Positions 1 through 10,815 of a DNA stretch of 64,000 nucleotides are shown one piece after another. The position numbers were made by a program, and so were the translations under genes. Each line of letters starts with the position of its first letter. The first letter of the stretch is position 1. The notes under the pieces are model-generated. The model was given only the letters and a program-made list of their open reading frames with translations, ran no database searches and had not been told where the DNA came from. Location: positions 772,496 through 836,495 of the forward strand of contig CM067525.1 in assembly GCA_034509495.1 (NCBI GenBank), read 5' to 3'. Origin of the DNA: Acestrorhynchus altus. Its lineage: Eukaryota; Chordata; Actinopteri; Characiformes; Acestrorhynchidae.

Positions 1-1325
1 AACCTTGCAATTATCTGAGGTCCCTTCGCAAATAGCAGACAAATGGGAGAATGTCCTCGCTCACATACAGAGGCAGGGATTTGGAGGAATACTTAAAAGG
101 CAGATGAAACGTATCTGTTATGACTTTCATGACTGAATCGGTTTTCTGAAAAGCTGAAAGGCCCGCAGTGACACTATGATATCGCTGAAATCAGCCTTGT
201 TTTCATATGAACTCTAAAATATTAGTGAAGTAACATTAATCTCAGAATCAGAGCTGTTTCGCTGGAGATTGAAGGTCTGTAGTTTAGATGGACGGGGACG
301 TGGGTAATGGAATCGGTACCGGTGCATCCCAGTGATTAGATTGCCACCCAAACCCTCGTGTCCTAACGTGAGGCCGGGACATTCTGGGACATTTACACAT
401 GGATGCACAGCAAAATGAACTGGTTCAAAGCTGAAGATAACCCAGATAGAACTGGTTTTACGCAGCACTCTCTTTACACACAAACCCGAGATGTGCACGG
501 TGTAATTGTGCCGTGACTCATACACCCCAGTGACGAACAGTTTACTTTTGTGATCTGAGGCTTATGTTTCATATCAATGTACTACACTTCTCAGAAGACT
601 TCCTTTCCAAACTGCATTTCACATTTCCTGAACAGGAACGTTGGCTGGAAGCAGTGATGAGTGGGAGGAACAGCGCTTACCCTCCAAAAAATGATTGTGT
701 GGCAAGCAAAAGCATTCTGACTGTTGGCAGTAGGCCATGTCCCACATTTTTTATGATGTACAGTGGTTAGAAAAAAAAAAAAGATTTTCAGGAGTCTAAA
801 AAGTAGACGTTTATATTCATGAGTCCACCGTGAACATCTGGTCAAGGACTGGTCACCGGGAAAACCAGGAGGAATCCCCAAGGGCTGCTATGGATCCACA
901 AATCATTACCGATCAAAGGGCGACGGGCGAAGGGGACCCCCTCCCATCCCACCCCAGTGGACAAAACGAAGGAGGGCCTGCTGGTATACAAGTCCAGGGC
1001 TGAATTAAGTCAAGCCTTCCAAATGTCAATGTTCATGAGTCCACCATCAGGAGAACACTGAACAGTGGTGAGCAGGACAGGGCTGCAAGGAGAAGCTGTT
1101 GCTGTCCATAAAGGACATTACTGCCCGTCTGCAGTTTGATCAAGATCACAGAGGCAAGTCAGAAGTGGATGGATGAGAAGAAAATCAAAGCGTTGTGTTT
1201 GGAGAAAAGAAAAGACTGCAATGCAGCATGAAACTCTCATCATCTGTGAAACATGACGAGGACAGCTGGCCATCAATGAATTCTGAATTTTATATATATT
1301 TAATAACATTCAGAATTTTAGCTTT
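1..1325. other. Non-coding stretch, no gene recognised
   Basis: Open frames here are at most about 100 codons and overlap on both strands with no recognisable domain. A short A-run lies near 770-782. I see no repeat family I can name, so the stretch is reported as unclassified unique-looking DNA. Confidence 0.5.
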
Positions 1326-1332
1326 ATGTTTC

Positions 1333-1335
1333 ACG

Positions 1336-1382
<47 letters not shown>
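1333..1382. repeat. (CA)n microsatellite
   Basis: A nearly pure CA dinucleotide run with CG interruptions at its left edge (CACGCACACACGCGCGCAC). CA-to-CG variants at the edge are consistent with point changes in an older part of the array. The open frame crossing it is an artefact. Confidence 0.97.
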
Positions 1383-1386
<4 letters not shown>

Positions 1387-1434
1387 CATATCACCTAATT
1401 TTAGTATATTGGGGCTTGAAAGAAGTGATTTTTT

Positions 1435-1690
1435 GATCTGTTTCTGCATAAATTTAAACAAACAGATTTTCAGTTGATTCTGATATGAATGTGGATCATG
1501 CTAAAAGACAACGACCCTAAGCACACAAGTCGTTCTACCAAAACTAAAGTTAAAGGTAAAGTTCTGGAATGACCCAAAGTCCTGATCTGAATCCAGTAGA
1601 GATGTTGTGAAGGAGCTGAAGCAGCAGTTGATGGGAGGAAACTACCAACATAACAGAGCTGAAGTTGGTTTGTTCGGAGGAATGAACTCA
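1435..1690 (+). mobile_element. Tc1-like transposon relic (group C), catalytic C-terminal part
   Basis: On the plus strand a broken frame reads a DNDPKHTS-like motif, the block around the second catalytic Asp of Tc1/mariner DD34E transposases. Further on it reads PDLNPVE, which contains the catalytic Glu. Stops and frame changes separate them. The left edge (tttctgcataaattt...) recurs at 37154, so both copies descend from the same shortened element. It cannot encode an active enzyme. The superfamily call is firm; the subfamily is not resolved. Confidence 0.82.
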
Positions 1691-1699
1691 AATTATTAT

Positions 1700-2150
1700 T
1701 ATTTTTTTTGTTTTCAATATAATTAAACTTACATAACTTACATTTGTCCCTATAGTTGTCAGATATACATGTGTAAATTAGTCCAATTACAGTCTATATG
1801 ACCAACACATTTACAGTGACTCCTGCTCAGAATCATGTTTTTTGATTCAGAAGTAATAAATTCAGGGTTTTTTTTTTCAGAAATTGAGCCACTTTTACCC
1901 TGTAAATAACACAAATACACCGATATTGTTAAAAATTAAATAGTGAAATAGAGTAAAATCTCTTCTTTCAAGGTTAAAAACACACTGCTGAATCAATAAC
2001 ACAATTCTATTCAGTAACATTCAATTTAGTCGTTACATTTATTATTAAGTATCAAATATGGATTTGCCCATTATTTATATACGGCATTTTTAATTTTATT
2101 AAACATTATATAGCTACATTTTCACCAAATGTATAACATTCATGAAATTT
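1700..2150. other. AT-rich non-coding stretch
   Basis: AT-rich sequence with short T-runs and no credible frame. It leads into the repeat end at 2170-2312 and may be a diverged part of that element, which I cannot prove by eye. Confidence 0.4.
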
Positions 2151-2169
2151 AGGTAATAATCATTGTCTT

Positions 2170-2312
2170 TGTTCCAAATATGTTTTTAAATGCCTGGTAT
2201 ATTACTGTATATGTAGTGTGTTACGTGTATCAGGTCTGTAAGTTACTCTGATCATGAGTTACAAAGCCTAGACCATGTAACTACAGTGTGGATCTCAGGC
2301 TGTAAGAGTTAA
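2170..2312 (+). mobile_element. End fragment of TTAA-flanked repeat family (family Z)
   Basis: The segment parallels 61770-61899: both share GTGTGTTA(C/T)GTG, a GTAAGTTACTCTG-like block, AAGCCTAGAC, AGTGTGGAT and a terminus running into AAGAG-TTAA. TTAA occupies 2309-2312. The minisatellite part of the family is absent here, so this is a truncated or decayed copy. Similarity between the two loci is direct evidence; the transposon class is inferred. Confidence 0.65.
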
Positions 2313-2319
2313 GTGTCGT

Positions 2320-2995
2320 GGCATTTGATCAACAATAAGCCTGACTCCCAAAGACAATACAGACAGATGTGTGGCTCCTCCAGTACCGTCCACTGGTCAG
2401 AAACGAGCCCCCTGGAGAGCAGTCTTCACTCTCTATTGTCATGACAACACTGTCCTCCATGTTCCACGACATTACAGCTTGTAGTGTCGCTTTGATTTGT
2501 GCTGGTCACATCTCTGGCCTGCAATCAGCTCTCACGCAGCTCTAATCGTGCCCAATGGTAATCGTTGAACTTACAGAAGCAGAGCGGACTGATAAAATAT
2601 TAACACACCGCAGGTCCGTTTCAGCGAATCTGTTATCAATGCCTGACTCTTATTGGGCATCTTATTGGGCATCTCAGCCTCGTGCAGGGGAGTGCCTGGA
2701 TCCCGCTATGCCACAGCAGGAACACAGGTAGGCACCAGCCTGCCGATTATGTAGTAAATTAAACTGACAAAATAGTTTATTTGGAGTCGAGCCACTGAAG
2801 AAACACATCTGGTTGCACAAAAAAACATTCAGTGGAGCGGTTTTAATAGATTTGTATGGAACCCAATCTTCCATGCCATCACTCCAAAGAAACATTTCTG
2901 GCATCTGCTTAAAAGCGTAGGACTTTCATGATTTCAAGCACTTTCAAAACAGTTGGCTTTTCACTTTTAATGTTCTGGTTTGATTTTCTACATCC
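2320..2995. other. Non-coding stretch, no feature recognised
   Basis: No convincing frame, tandem repeat or recognised repeat. The base composition looks ordinary for the window. Confidence 0.4.
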
Positions 2996-3002
2996 CACAC
3001 CT

Positions 3003-3090
3003 CAGACCAGGGGTGGAGAACTCTGCTCCCCTGCTCAAACCCACCTGATTCAATCCCTGCCAGGTCATTATTGGTGAAGCAGCAAGCTGT
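3003..3090. repeat. Dispersed short repeat (ACCAGGGGT...CTGCTCC type)
   Basis: The text ACCAGGGGTGGAGAACTCTGCTCC resembles 49408-49440 (ACCAGGGTTCACCAACCCTGCTCC), and both continue into an AACCCA-containing tail. I recall this as a common fish repeat but cannot name its class. A weaker relative lies at 10210-10262. Confidence 0.55.
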
Positions 3091-3114
3091 GAAAGACCTC
3101 GGCCTACATTTACA

Positions 3115-3210
3115 TTACTGGGCTGAAGTGACTCAAATCCAATTTGTTACCTTAAATGTGACCCGTATCTGATTTTTCAAGGCTGAGACACTTTCACATG
3201 TGGTCCTACA
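3115..3210. repeat. Fragment of an unclassified dispersed repeat (family G)
   Basis: Contains AAATGTGACCCGTATCTGAT, resembling the repeat at 48175-48400 (TGTGACATTTACATC, TCTGATACGTGTC). The relation is by eye and low in resolution. Confidence 0.4.
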
Positions 3211-3284
3211 CCATTGACTAACATATATAAACATCTGGATCTTCAGCGGAACTGTTTTGGAAGGTGAATTTTCACACTGTTGAT

Positions 3285-3560
3285 GTTTCAGCATCAGTGT
3301 GTGTTCAGAGAGCCTGAACTTGTAGGATGGTCTGATCTGGGCAGCTGTCCTAAATGTTCTCCACTTGTAAATGATGTGTCTGGAAAGTGGTACGGCTGAT
3401 TACTAATTGTTCTGAGATCTTTTTAAATCCCTTCGTAGAATCATCTGCATCTACAACCTTCTGAAGGCTTCAGAGAGCTCTTTGGAACCTCCTCCAAATA
3501 CTTTTTACAATGGTCTTATGATTTGCAGCTGATATGTGGTGTCCTAACTTTTTCAGCTTC
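3285..3560 (-). mobile_element. Tc1-like relic (group A), N-terminal HTH part
   Basis: Reverse-strand sequence matches the N-terminal portion seen clearly at 57362-57610 and 28989-29201: the region for the first helix-turn-helix (EISEVFRKKVVDA...STVRNIIYKW) including the ISEQ and NIIYKW areas. It is cut on the catalytic side, and the right end runs into GTCCTAACTTTTTC, like the terminus near 54385-54400. It is a short, heavily mutated fossil without coding capacity. Confidence 0.72.
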
Positions 3561-3922
3561 TTCTGGCTGCTATACTTGACCTAGATATTGAGGTTTCCCC
3601 ACATGCACATCATCCCACGTTGCAGAGTAACCAACAAGATGGACTTTATCTGTTAACAAAAATGAATTTTGAGACAAATGTCCTTCTGGGTGCAGCAATG
3701 TTTTGATGGGGAATGTAGTTTCAAGCAACCCTTTAGTATAACAGACCGGGGTTCTAGTTTAGAACAATAGAACATTCTATGTACTGCTGTCGTTGAGTAT
3801 TCACAAACAACTATTTATGTCCAAGCACTCATATTTTCTAGCCCATATAATCACAGTGTTTAACCAACCTTAGCCTGCAAGCAGAGGTCTCCATATCCAA
3901 CCTCTGACCAAATGAGAGACTC

Positions 3923-3923
3923 T

Positions 3924-3962
<39 letters not shown>

Positions 3963-3980
3963 TGAGAGAGAGAGAGAGAG
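3923..3980. repeat. (GA)n microsatellite
   Basis: GA dinucleotide run with AA and TG interruptions. It encodes Ser-Leu or Arg-Glu runs in artefactual frames on the two strands. Confidence 0.96.
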
Positions 3981-4085
3981 TAGTTGCTGCAGAAGGCAGA
4001 AAGTGATACTTTGCTGGTGGCTGAGAGGACTGACACTTAATCAATGCAGTATGCCAGACAGGAACACTGCACATATTTAATATTC

Positions 4086-4140
4086 CTGTGGGGGGAGGTT
4101 TGGGGGGGGGGGGGGTGTGGAAGGAAGGAAGGATAGAAGG
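4086..4140. repeat. G-run and (GGAA)n low-complexity tract
   Basis: A run of 14 G at 4102-4115 follows a shorter G-run, then GGAA units at about 4119-4133. The long homopolymer is prone to sequencing and assembly length error. Confidence 0.9.
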
Positions 4141-4247
4141 AGAGAGATTGTGCAACAGCTCAGCATTTGAGTGGCAGGTGTGTAGATTGCATCTCCTGAG
4201 AGAGAGAAGGATCTTTGATAGTGCAGCTTCAGTTATCTATTTACAGC

Positions 4248-4250
<3 letters not shown>

Positions 4251-4296
<46 letters not shown>

Positions 4297-4300
4297 TCTC
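4251..4300. repeat. (CT)n microsatellite
   Basis: A pure CT run with one CCC interruption near its right end. It lies about 270 bp from the (GA)n tract at 3923-3980, in opposite orientation, so the two could pair as a long inverted repeat. Confidence 0.96.
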
Positions 4301-4404
4301 CATTTACAGGATGCTCTTTTAAAGAAATGTCCACTGAAAGGTTCTTGAGGGCACCAAAAGTGATTCTTGAAAGTTTTTTGGAGCAAAGATAAGCCTACGT
4401 TATA

Positions 4405-4615
4405 CATGTCCAAGTGTTTGTAGACACCCCTTCTAATGAATACATTCAGCTACTTTAAGCTACACCCATTGCTGACACAGATGTGCAAATGCACACACAG
4501 CTTGTCTAGTACCTGTAGAACCGTACTGCCAATACAATAGACCTCTCTTCAGATGCCAGCCAAAGAATATAGAGCCACTGTGCAGCACACAGTGGAATAT
4601 ATCAGTGATACACAG

Positions 4616-4649
<34 letters not shown>

Positions 4650-4930
4650 CCACTAGAAAATACACACTAGGTGCATTGAGCACATGAGTATGTATTTGAC
4701 GTGATACCAGGCATGGCCTAGAGCTGGCATTGAGCTGTGGAGCAGTGGAACTGTATTCCCTGGAATGATGGAGCTCCATACAGCACTTTTGGGACTGAGC
4801 TGGCGATCATCCAACATCCTGACCTCTCTAAAGTTTTTGTTGCTGAATGCAATCAAATCCTCGCAGCAATGCTCCAGAACCTAGTAGAAAGACTTCTCTG
4901 GACAGTAGGGACAGTTACTCCAACCTTTCA
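4405..4930 (+). mobile_element. Unclassified DNA-transposon-like repeat (family Y), split by a microsatellite
   Basis: The sequence begins TACATGTCCAAGTGTTTGTA-GACACCCCTTCTAATG and continues through CCATTGCTGACACAG, GGAGCTCCATACAG and CATCCTGACCTC. I recall this order from a very abundant repeat of ostariophysan fishes. Related blocks on the other strand occur at 60040-60245 and 38500-38690 (ATGGAGCTCCA..CACTCCAGAGAA). A (CA)n run at 4622-4651 lies inside it. The class is uncertain and no transposase is visible. Confidence 0.6.
4622..4651. repeat. (CA)n microsatellite inside family Y repeat
   Basis: A short pure CA run, probably expanded from the CACACACAG seed present in the repeat itself near 4491-4499. 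Confidence 0.95.
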
Positions 4931-4934
4931 GAAG

Positions 4935-6050
4935 AAACAGTGAATGAACCGGATTCCCAAACCTTCTGCAGTTGCCATCATGAAAAAAACCTTATTTCTC
5001 CCAAACTGCTTTACAGGAGAAGGAAAAGATATCTGATAGCATCCATGGTTTGACTGAGACTACCAGTACCTGACTGCTGGACCTGAACTGTCTTCGGCTC
5101 TGACTCTGTATGGAACAGCTAAAGCGACTTGCGAGTTGTTTTGACAGAAAGCAAAGAAGTGAAGCCAGTTCCGACAGAGGCCGTGGTCCTCTCAGATTTG
5201 TGATGGTGTCATCCGAGGTTGAGTGCGTTTCTCAAATGTGACGATGTGGTAACTTCGCCACTGAGAGACGGTGACTGGGGAACCTCTCCCTCAGGTGTCG
5301 GAGCCTTTCACCGGCTGAGACAACACTTTTGATGAGCTGCTAGGACAGGCCACACGTTCATCTTTGTGCCGTTTCTCCTTTCCTGAACAATTGCTGGCCG
5401 AGAAAAAGGATCCTGGCACTGACCTCCTCCAACATCACTATGGAGACACAAGATATTCTGGATGAGGGCGACAGTGGAAGTGGTGACGCCACAGTGCTGA
5501 TGTTAGAGGAGGTTGGTAGCCGGCTGCTGGCAGCATTAAGGGCAGTCATCATGTCTACCCACCAAGTCTCCTTCATGCCAGATGATTCCTTCTGCAGTTC
5601 AGTTTCAGTTCTAGGGACAGGTGAAAGTTTGTCACCTTGTCACAGCAGTTCTTAAAAGCAGTGTTTAAAAGGCACGTATGCATTATCTTAGTCATCCTTC
5701 CAGACATTAGGAGCACAGACGAGCCTCACTTTGGCAGGTAGAGAGGCCACTTTAGCGCTTCATAAACACAGAACTAGATGAATGGCCATTAGCATCTGTT
5801 TTACATGCTCGCAGACACCTCTGATGTAAGGTTTTATTTCACTAAGCTTTATTGGGCTCTTAGGCATTATAATGGACATTAGAGGCATTAAGCGCTCAAC
5901 AGAACATGTGGACACAATGCATCTTTAAGGCCTCACACCAATAACCCATTACTCTTCACAGCAGAACACAGCTCTCCTTAGGAGAGACCAGCTGCTGTTA
6001 ATTCGCCCAATTCACCCACAGCACTTCCTAAGCATGTCTACAGGCTGTTA
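4935..6050. other. Non-coding stretch with an imperfect inverted repeat
   Basis: The best open frame (5440-5655, 71 codons) has an antisense open frame and no recognisable domain, so I do not call it a gene. An inverted repeat lies inside: 5422-5437 pairs with 5498-5513 with one mismatch across about 60 bp. The rest shows nothing I can name. Confidence 0.45.
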
Positions 6051-6051
6051 G

Positions 6052-6086
6052 AATATATATATATATATTTATATTTATATATATTA
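6052..6086. repeat. (AT)n-rich microsatellite
   Basis: AT alternation with TTT interruptions. Confidence 0.93.
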
Positions 6087-6089
6087 ATA

Positions 6090-7200
6090 GAATTATAGAA
6101 ATGCAGCATACGCCCTTAACAGAGCACATTTTATAGGTTCTTTAATGAACGTACATCAGGAACCCATTACAGATAAGATGGAGTGACCACATGTCCTCTC
6201 TTTGGGATGGGAAAAGTGCTGGAATTTCTAATCTGAGAAAAATGTGATGAGTTTAAGTCCCGCCTTCTCATATCTGCTATTGGTATACATGTATCTGCAT
6301 CTACATCAATCGTTGGTCAAACTGCTTCCCACCACAGCTAACTGACCACACCGTGTTTTGCTATATGGACTATTTTATTTATCAGAGTTGATGAATTATT
6401 TTTTATGCATTAATGCTCATAACTATAGTTACAAACACACTTAAACGGTCCTACAACTTTAGAAGGACAAATGAAGGACACCAGTTTTGTTCCTGCCAGT
6501 GCTTTCTCATGTCTGTCCATCATGGTAGGGGGTTGGCGAAAGATTATACCGGCACTTGTTGCCGAAGCACCACTAGCCTGCCCTCCAAATCTTCTGTCCT
6601 TACAACATGTTGCTTTGATGCCATTAATTATTGTATTCATGAAGCAGATCTGCAGAGCTCCAGGGGTAGTACAATGTTTTATTTTACGTATGTCACCGAT
6701 CCTCCCAGCTCAGCAATTAATGAAGGAGGACCCTGGAAGGACCCCAAGTGGGACCTGTTTGGGACATCATGAAATTCATTTTCCGACTACCTGAAATCCA
6801 TCCGGCCATCTGATTGCTCATTTGTTTGGACAATTGGCTATCAATCGCTTCTTGAAGTCCCCTACAGCATAGCCTGTGTCCCCAGTCTCCTCTTTTGCAA
6901 ACCAAGATAAGAACCCTAGATGAGAGACATAGAAGCATAGAAATACAGTCATTGACATTGATTTGCTCTTAACATCGGTGGGGACGGGGGACGGGGGGGT
7001 CGGATTCGGTCCTACCGACATCTACACCCTTGAATGCAATACTTGTGAGTGATTGGACAAAGCCTTTACCTTTAGTTAAGAATCTAGTTCATGGTCTAAA
7101 CGCAGTGATATCTTCAAATTAACTAGGATCATGTTTGATATTAGGTCCTTAGGTTTGAGCTTAGACTAAAGCCTAGGGCCTCAGGGCTATAGCAGTTCTT
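6090..7200. other. Non-coding stretch
   Basis: Several overlapping frames of 60-119 codons are open on both strands between 6410 and 7021, with no motif and no consistent codon pattern. A G-rich stretch with a CGG-type interruption lies at 6978-7002. No gene is supported. Confidence 0.45.
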
Positions 7201-7224
7201 CAGCTCTCACTTAGCAAGACCAAA

Positions 7225-7460
7225 ACCACAGCTTCCACAGATGGGCCCGGGTGAGCCTGCAGGGGCCCTTACTATGGGCTCATAGCCCCAGTGGGTAGAT
7301 TCCTGACCCAGATGAGATTAAACCCTAGCCCAAGGTCTTTGTGGCCGGCCCAGGCTCAGTAGCTTGTAGGAGCTTGCTGGGCTTGCCTAACGTGACCCAG
7401 CTAGTTTCATAGCCCAGCTTTAATTGCTTTGAGGCTCAGGGCCAGCCACAGGGAGGCCAA
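7225..7460. repeat. Possible GGGCC-rich dispersed repeat
   Basis: Unusually rich in GGGCC/GGCCC words (GATGGGCCCGGGTGAGCC, CAGGGGCCCTTACTATGG, GGCCGGCCCAGG) compared with its flanks. Its two edges show weak inverted similarity. This could be a decayed MITE, but no second copy is seen in this window. Confidence 0.3.
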
Positions 7461-7469
7461 CTGCACGAT

Positions 7470-8090
7470 GTACAGCGCTTCTGAGAGTCAGCCATTAATA
7501 AGTAATAGCGCTGCGCTCTTAACCTCTCACTGAGCCAAGCGGGCTAGACAGACCACACCACCGCTATTCCACAAGTCTCTCCTGGGAAAGGAAGGAGGTG
7601 AGAAGGAACTGGCAGGAGGGAATCACAGTCGCTAAGCAGTGGACCTGAAAACTGATTGGAGTACCATATGCCCAGCAGGGCATGCTGGAAAGCAGAGATT
7701 TGTTTCAGATTGTTTTTTTGAATACACTGCTGTATTTCCCACTTCTACAATTGCCTCGTCTGTGCTGCTCTAGGTTTTGTTTCTGCTGTGGCACAGTTGG
7801 ATCAACTTTCCAGAAAAGTCCAATTCCACCACCACACTCTGTAACACAGAGCTTAAATTAAAAGGATTCATTTTGTCTGCAGGTCAACAGGGGTGTGCTT
7901 AGATGTTGAGACCCAGGGCTTTGCCTAAGGGCTCTCTTATGGTTGGTTTGTTTCATGCATTCAAAATATGGGGTCATTTCATCCGTTCAAACGGCGGGTT
8001 GCCCCCCTGCTCGTATCGCGTGTATCCTTTGAACTGCAATACTACCGGGCCGCCGGTTGAGATACACAGTGTTCTGGTAGGATATGACCG
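7470..8090. other. Non-coding stretch
   Basis: No recognised repeat and no credible gene. Confidence 0.4.
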
Positions 8091-8562
8091 GTACACACAA
8101 GGGTGCCACTTAAGTAGGGCCGGTAGACGCTAGAGTGCAACGTTGAGCACTGACCTCGACATGAGATTAAACAATGCTGCTGTAAAGCTGTAGAACGAGG
8201 TAGAAGGTGATGCCTGGTCATGACTCAATGGAGCGACTTCCGAAGGGCTTTATTCCACTTAACCAGACCAAGTGTTTATTTTCTACTGAGAGCATCCTGA
8301 ACCACCGTCAGGTCTTTGGGAGATGCTCTTGTTCTGCTTTTGCACTCAAAACCCCTACAAACATCACTTCAGGAATCAAAACAGAGGCGAATTATTGCTC
8401 TAATTAAAACTGACCCTGCACGCTCAGAAAGCACACAGCTTCAGCGTTCCCTTTCATTTTCCCTCCACGCTGTGTTCTCCCCATAATGAACAGCTTCATA
8501 GAGACAGATAATACTGGACAGCCACTTTCATGTCCCCTGATGTCCATTTATGTTCTTAAGTG
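8091..8562 (+). repeat. Duplicated segment, copy 1
   Basis: Positions 8175-8514 are matched base for base, without length change and with only a few substitutions by eye, by 9708-10047. The upstream AACACAAGGGTGCCACTT-type unit at 8093-8113 is also shared. After 8514 this copy lacks two short stretches present in copy 2, then similarity resumes to about 8562. The 66-codon frame inside it (8207-8407) is repeated in copy 2 with two residue changes, which reflects the duplication and not coding. Confidence 0.93.
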
Positions 8563-8564
8563 TA

Positions 8565-9570
8565 AAAGAAGAGTCTAGAGGGCTTTACGCTGCCAAAATC
8601 TGCTCCTGTGATGTGAGGAGTCCTGTTTTCCAGTTTGTGACGTTCAACATAAAGCCCACAGAAATGCTCCACAATTACTCGGAATAAAATCACCGTGTTG
8701 ACTTTCTTCTTTCTGGAGATGCAATTTGTGCGAGAGCAATGGTAGATTTTGGCAGGTCATGGAAAGGTCAGAGGAGGCCATTTTTGCAGATCACGATTTT
8801 ACGTTTGCCCAGTTGTGAGTGTCCTGTTGCTGGGTTTCATTTCCCACTGTCTAGGAGAGATGCCAATACTGTACTAATGCTCATTAGAAAGGCTGTGTTC
8901 AGCCATTGTCCTGCTGTCACCTACACTTTCCACTCACATCTTTATAAAAGCTTGTTTTCCCATTTCTGTACAAGCTTCACCTTCAGATTTGGCTGCCTGA
9001 GACTGTGACATTGGTTAATGAACTGCAGCACTGCTTAGCACTGGAGGTTAATAAGCATGCAGCTCACTCTCATTCGCATGCTCCGAAAACCAAAAAAGAC
9101 CCAACATCTGAATTTCGTTTCAATGAATTACTACCTGCAATTAAACTCGTGGGTGGGATTTACCTGCAACTTCACGTTTCCTTTTTTAAGGACATTTATA
9201 TGCAGTAAACCTTACGTCAATACATACACTATAATAAATCCTTGAGAAGTTACAGTGACATTAACAAAAGTTCATAGTCTACGAGGCTGAACGAAGAACA
9301 GAAGTGGGGTGAATAAGAAGCATCAGCTTCATACTAGGCTTGACTGCCTTGTCGCTATACCTGACTGACTATATGAGGTCGTCCCGTTGTGATTTGGGCT
9401 GTTGTTTGGAGCCGTTGGAAGGCTCGGGGATGGTCTTGTCAACGTATTGCGCTGCATACAGGTTGCACTATTATCATCATCAACATGCTGTTGGCAGCAG
9501 TGGATAGAAGAAGGCAGTGACCATACAGACACCTTGCTCAGTGGTATGGGAAGTCCAAAGGACCCCTTTA
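8565..9570. other. Spacer between the two duplicated segments
   Basis: No recognised family. Short frames overlap each other, and nothing supports a gene. Confidence 0.4.
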
Positions 9571-9575
9571 TTTAT

Positions 9576-9705
9576 ATAGCTCAGTATACGCAAGGGGATC
9601 ATTTCGTAATGGCCAGTATACGCAAGGGTACCACTTTGGTATGGCCAGTATATGCAAACGTGCCACTTCAGTAGGGTCGCTGAACACAAGGGTGCCACTT
9701 TGAGC
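9576..9705. repeat. Short tandem array of about 32-38 bp units
   Basis: Four successive degenerate units each carry (AG)TATACGCAAGGG or a variant, followed by a T/CCACTT-like block and GG(C/T)C: near 9585, 9615, 9647 and 9680. The unit also occurs singly at 8093, next to copy 1 of the adjacent duplication. Confidence 0.8.
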
Positions 9706-9707
9706 AC

Positions 9708-10119
9708 TGCTGCTGTAAAGCTGTAGAACGAGGTAGAAGGTGATGCCTGGTCATGACTCAATAGAGCGACTTCAGAAGGGCTTTATTCCACTTAACCAGA
9801 CCAAGTGTTTATTTTCTACTGAGAGCATCCTGAACCACCGTCAGGTCTTTGGGAGATGCTCTTGTTCTGCTTTTGCACTCAAAACCCCTACAAACATCAC
9901 TTCAGGAATCAAAACAGAGGCGAATTATTGCTCTAATTAAAACTGACCCTGCACGCTCAGAAAGCACACAGCTTCAGCGTTCCCTTTCATTTTCCCTCCA
10001 CGCTGTGTTCTCCCCATAATGAACAGCTTCATAGAGACAGATAATACATCTCAGTGCTGGACACAACAGGGCCCCTGCGCCACTTTCATGTCCCCTGACG
10101 TCCATTTATGTCCTTAAGT
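9708..10119 (+). repeat. Duplicated segment, copy 2
   Basis: Direct repeat of 8175-8514 (offset exactly 1533 bp through 10047). It then holds about 26 extra bases relative to copy 1 before similarity resumes to 10119. The very low divergence points to a recent duplication, or to an assembly duplication. Confidence 0.93.
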
Positions 10120-10209
10120 GCTGCACAAAGACGATAAAACAAATGAGACAGCCAGGATTACGAGCTGTAGAAGGTCTGCGTGATGCCCAACCTCATGGCT
10201 TTCTTATGT

Positions 10210-10630
10210 TTTAAGGGTGTCTAATCTCAGTCCTCAAGGACACATTAACCAGAGACAGTAACCCACTAATTACCCTCATTCAAATAAAGGGGACAGCATG
10301 GATGTACATGGAGTACAATGGACGTTGCAAAGTGGCGGTACTTGAGTGGGTGACGACAGGTTTTATAGTTTTCCTAAACTTTACCATCAAGAAAAGCCCT
10401 GAACTCTTCCTGAACTGGGAAAATCTACAACAGCAGAGCTGAAATCCAACACAGGAGTCTCAAACTCGGCTCACTGCTGTCAAACTTCACAATACTCACC
10501 TTCAAACAGACCTTTCTTTGTTCTATTTTAGTGAATTTTACTTTATTTTACATTTCTAAATATTAACTTCAATGTAAAAGATTTATTTATTTTCTATATA
10601 TCGGTTTAATTTTATACGCACATATATTTT
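10210..10630. other. Non-coding stretch with a possible dispersed repeat at its left edge
   Basis: GTCTAATCTCAGTCCTCAAGGACA at 10220-10243 resembles the start of a common fish repeat. The rest is AT-rich with no further signal. Confidence 0.35.
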
Positions 10631-10633
10631 ATA

Positions 10634-10815
10634 GGCTGTGGCCTGGTGGTTATGGAACCAGCCTTGTGACTGGAACGTTGTGGGTTTGAGTCCCTGAACT
10701 GGCAGGACATGACTTAAGCATGGCACTCGACTCTCGGATAGGACTGCCCACCACTCCGGGCACGTGTGCTCACCGCCACCTTGTGTGTGAATTCACTAGC
10801 ATGTATATCTTGTGT
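10634..10815 (+). mobile_element. tRNA-derived SINE
   Basis: An A-box-like TGGCCTGGTGGT lies at 10639-10650 and a B-box-like GGGTTTGAGTCC at 10682-10693, at tRNA-like spacing, so the head derives from a tRNA and would be read by RNA polymerase III. The body (GGCAGGACATGACT..., GGACTGCCCACCACTCCGGG) continues like 58315-58475. A matching head lies on the minus strand at 17093-17195. SINEs encode no protein and depend on LINE enzymes. No target-site duplication was confirmed. Confidence 0.85.

Noticed and set aside
5440..5655. 71-codon frame with a plausible start (METQDILDEGDSGSG)
   Set aside because: Short, unmatched to any family I know, and mirrored by an antisense frame; not strong enough to call a gene.
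9576..9705. CRISPR-like array
   Set aside because: Units are contiguous degenerate tandem repeats without unique spacers, in a eukaryotic context.
10639..10693. Functional tRNA gene
   Set aside because: A and B boxes are present but the cloverleaf pairing is not kept and a SINE body follows; the same holds for 17093, 58315 and 60896.
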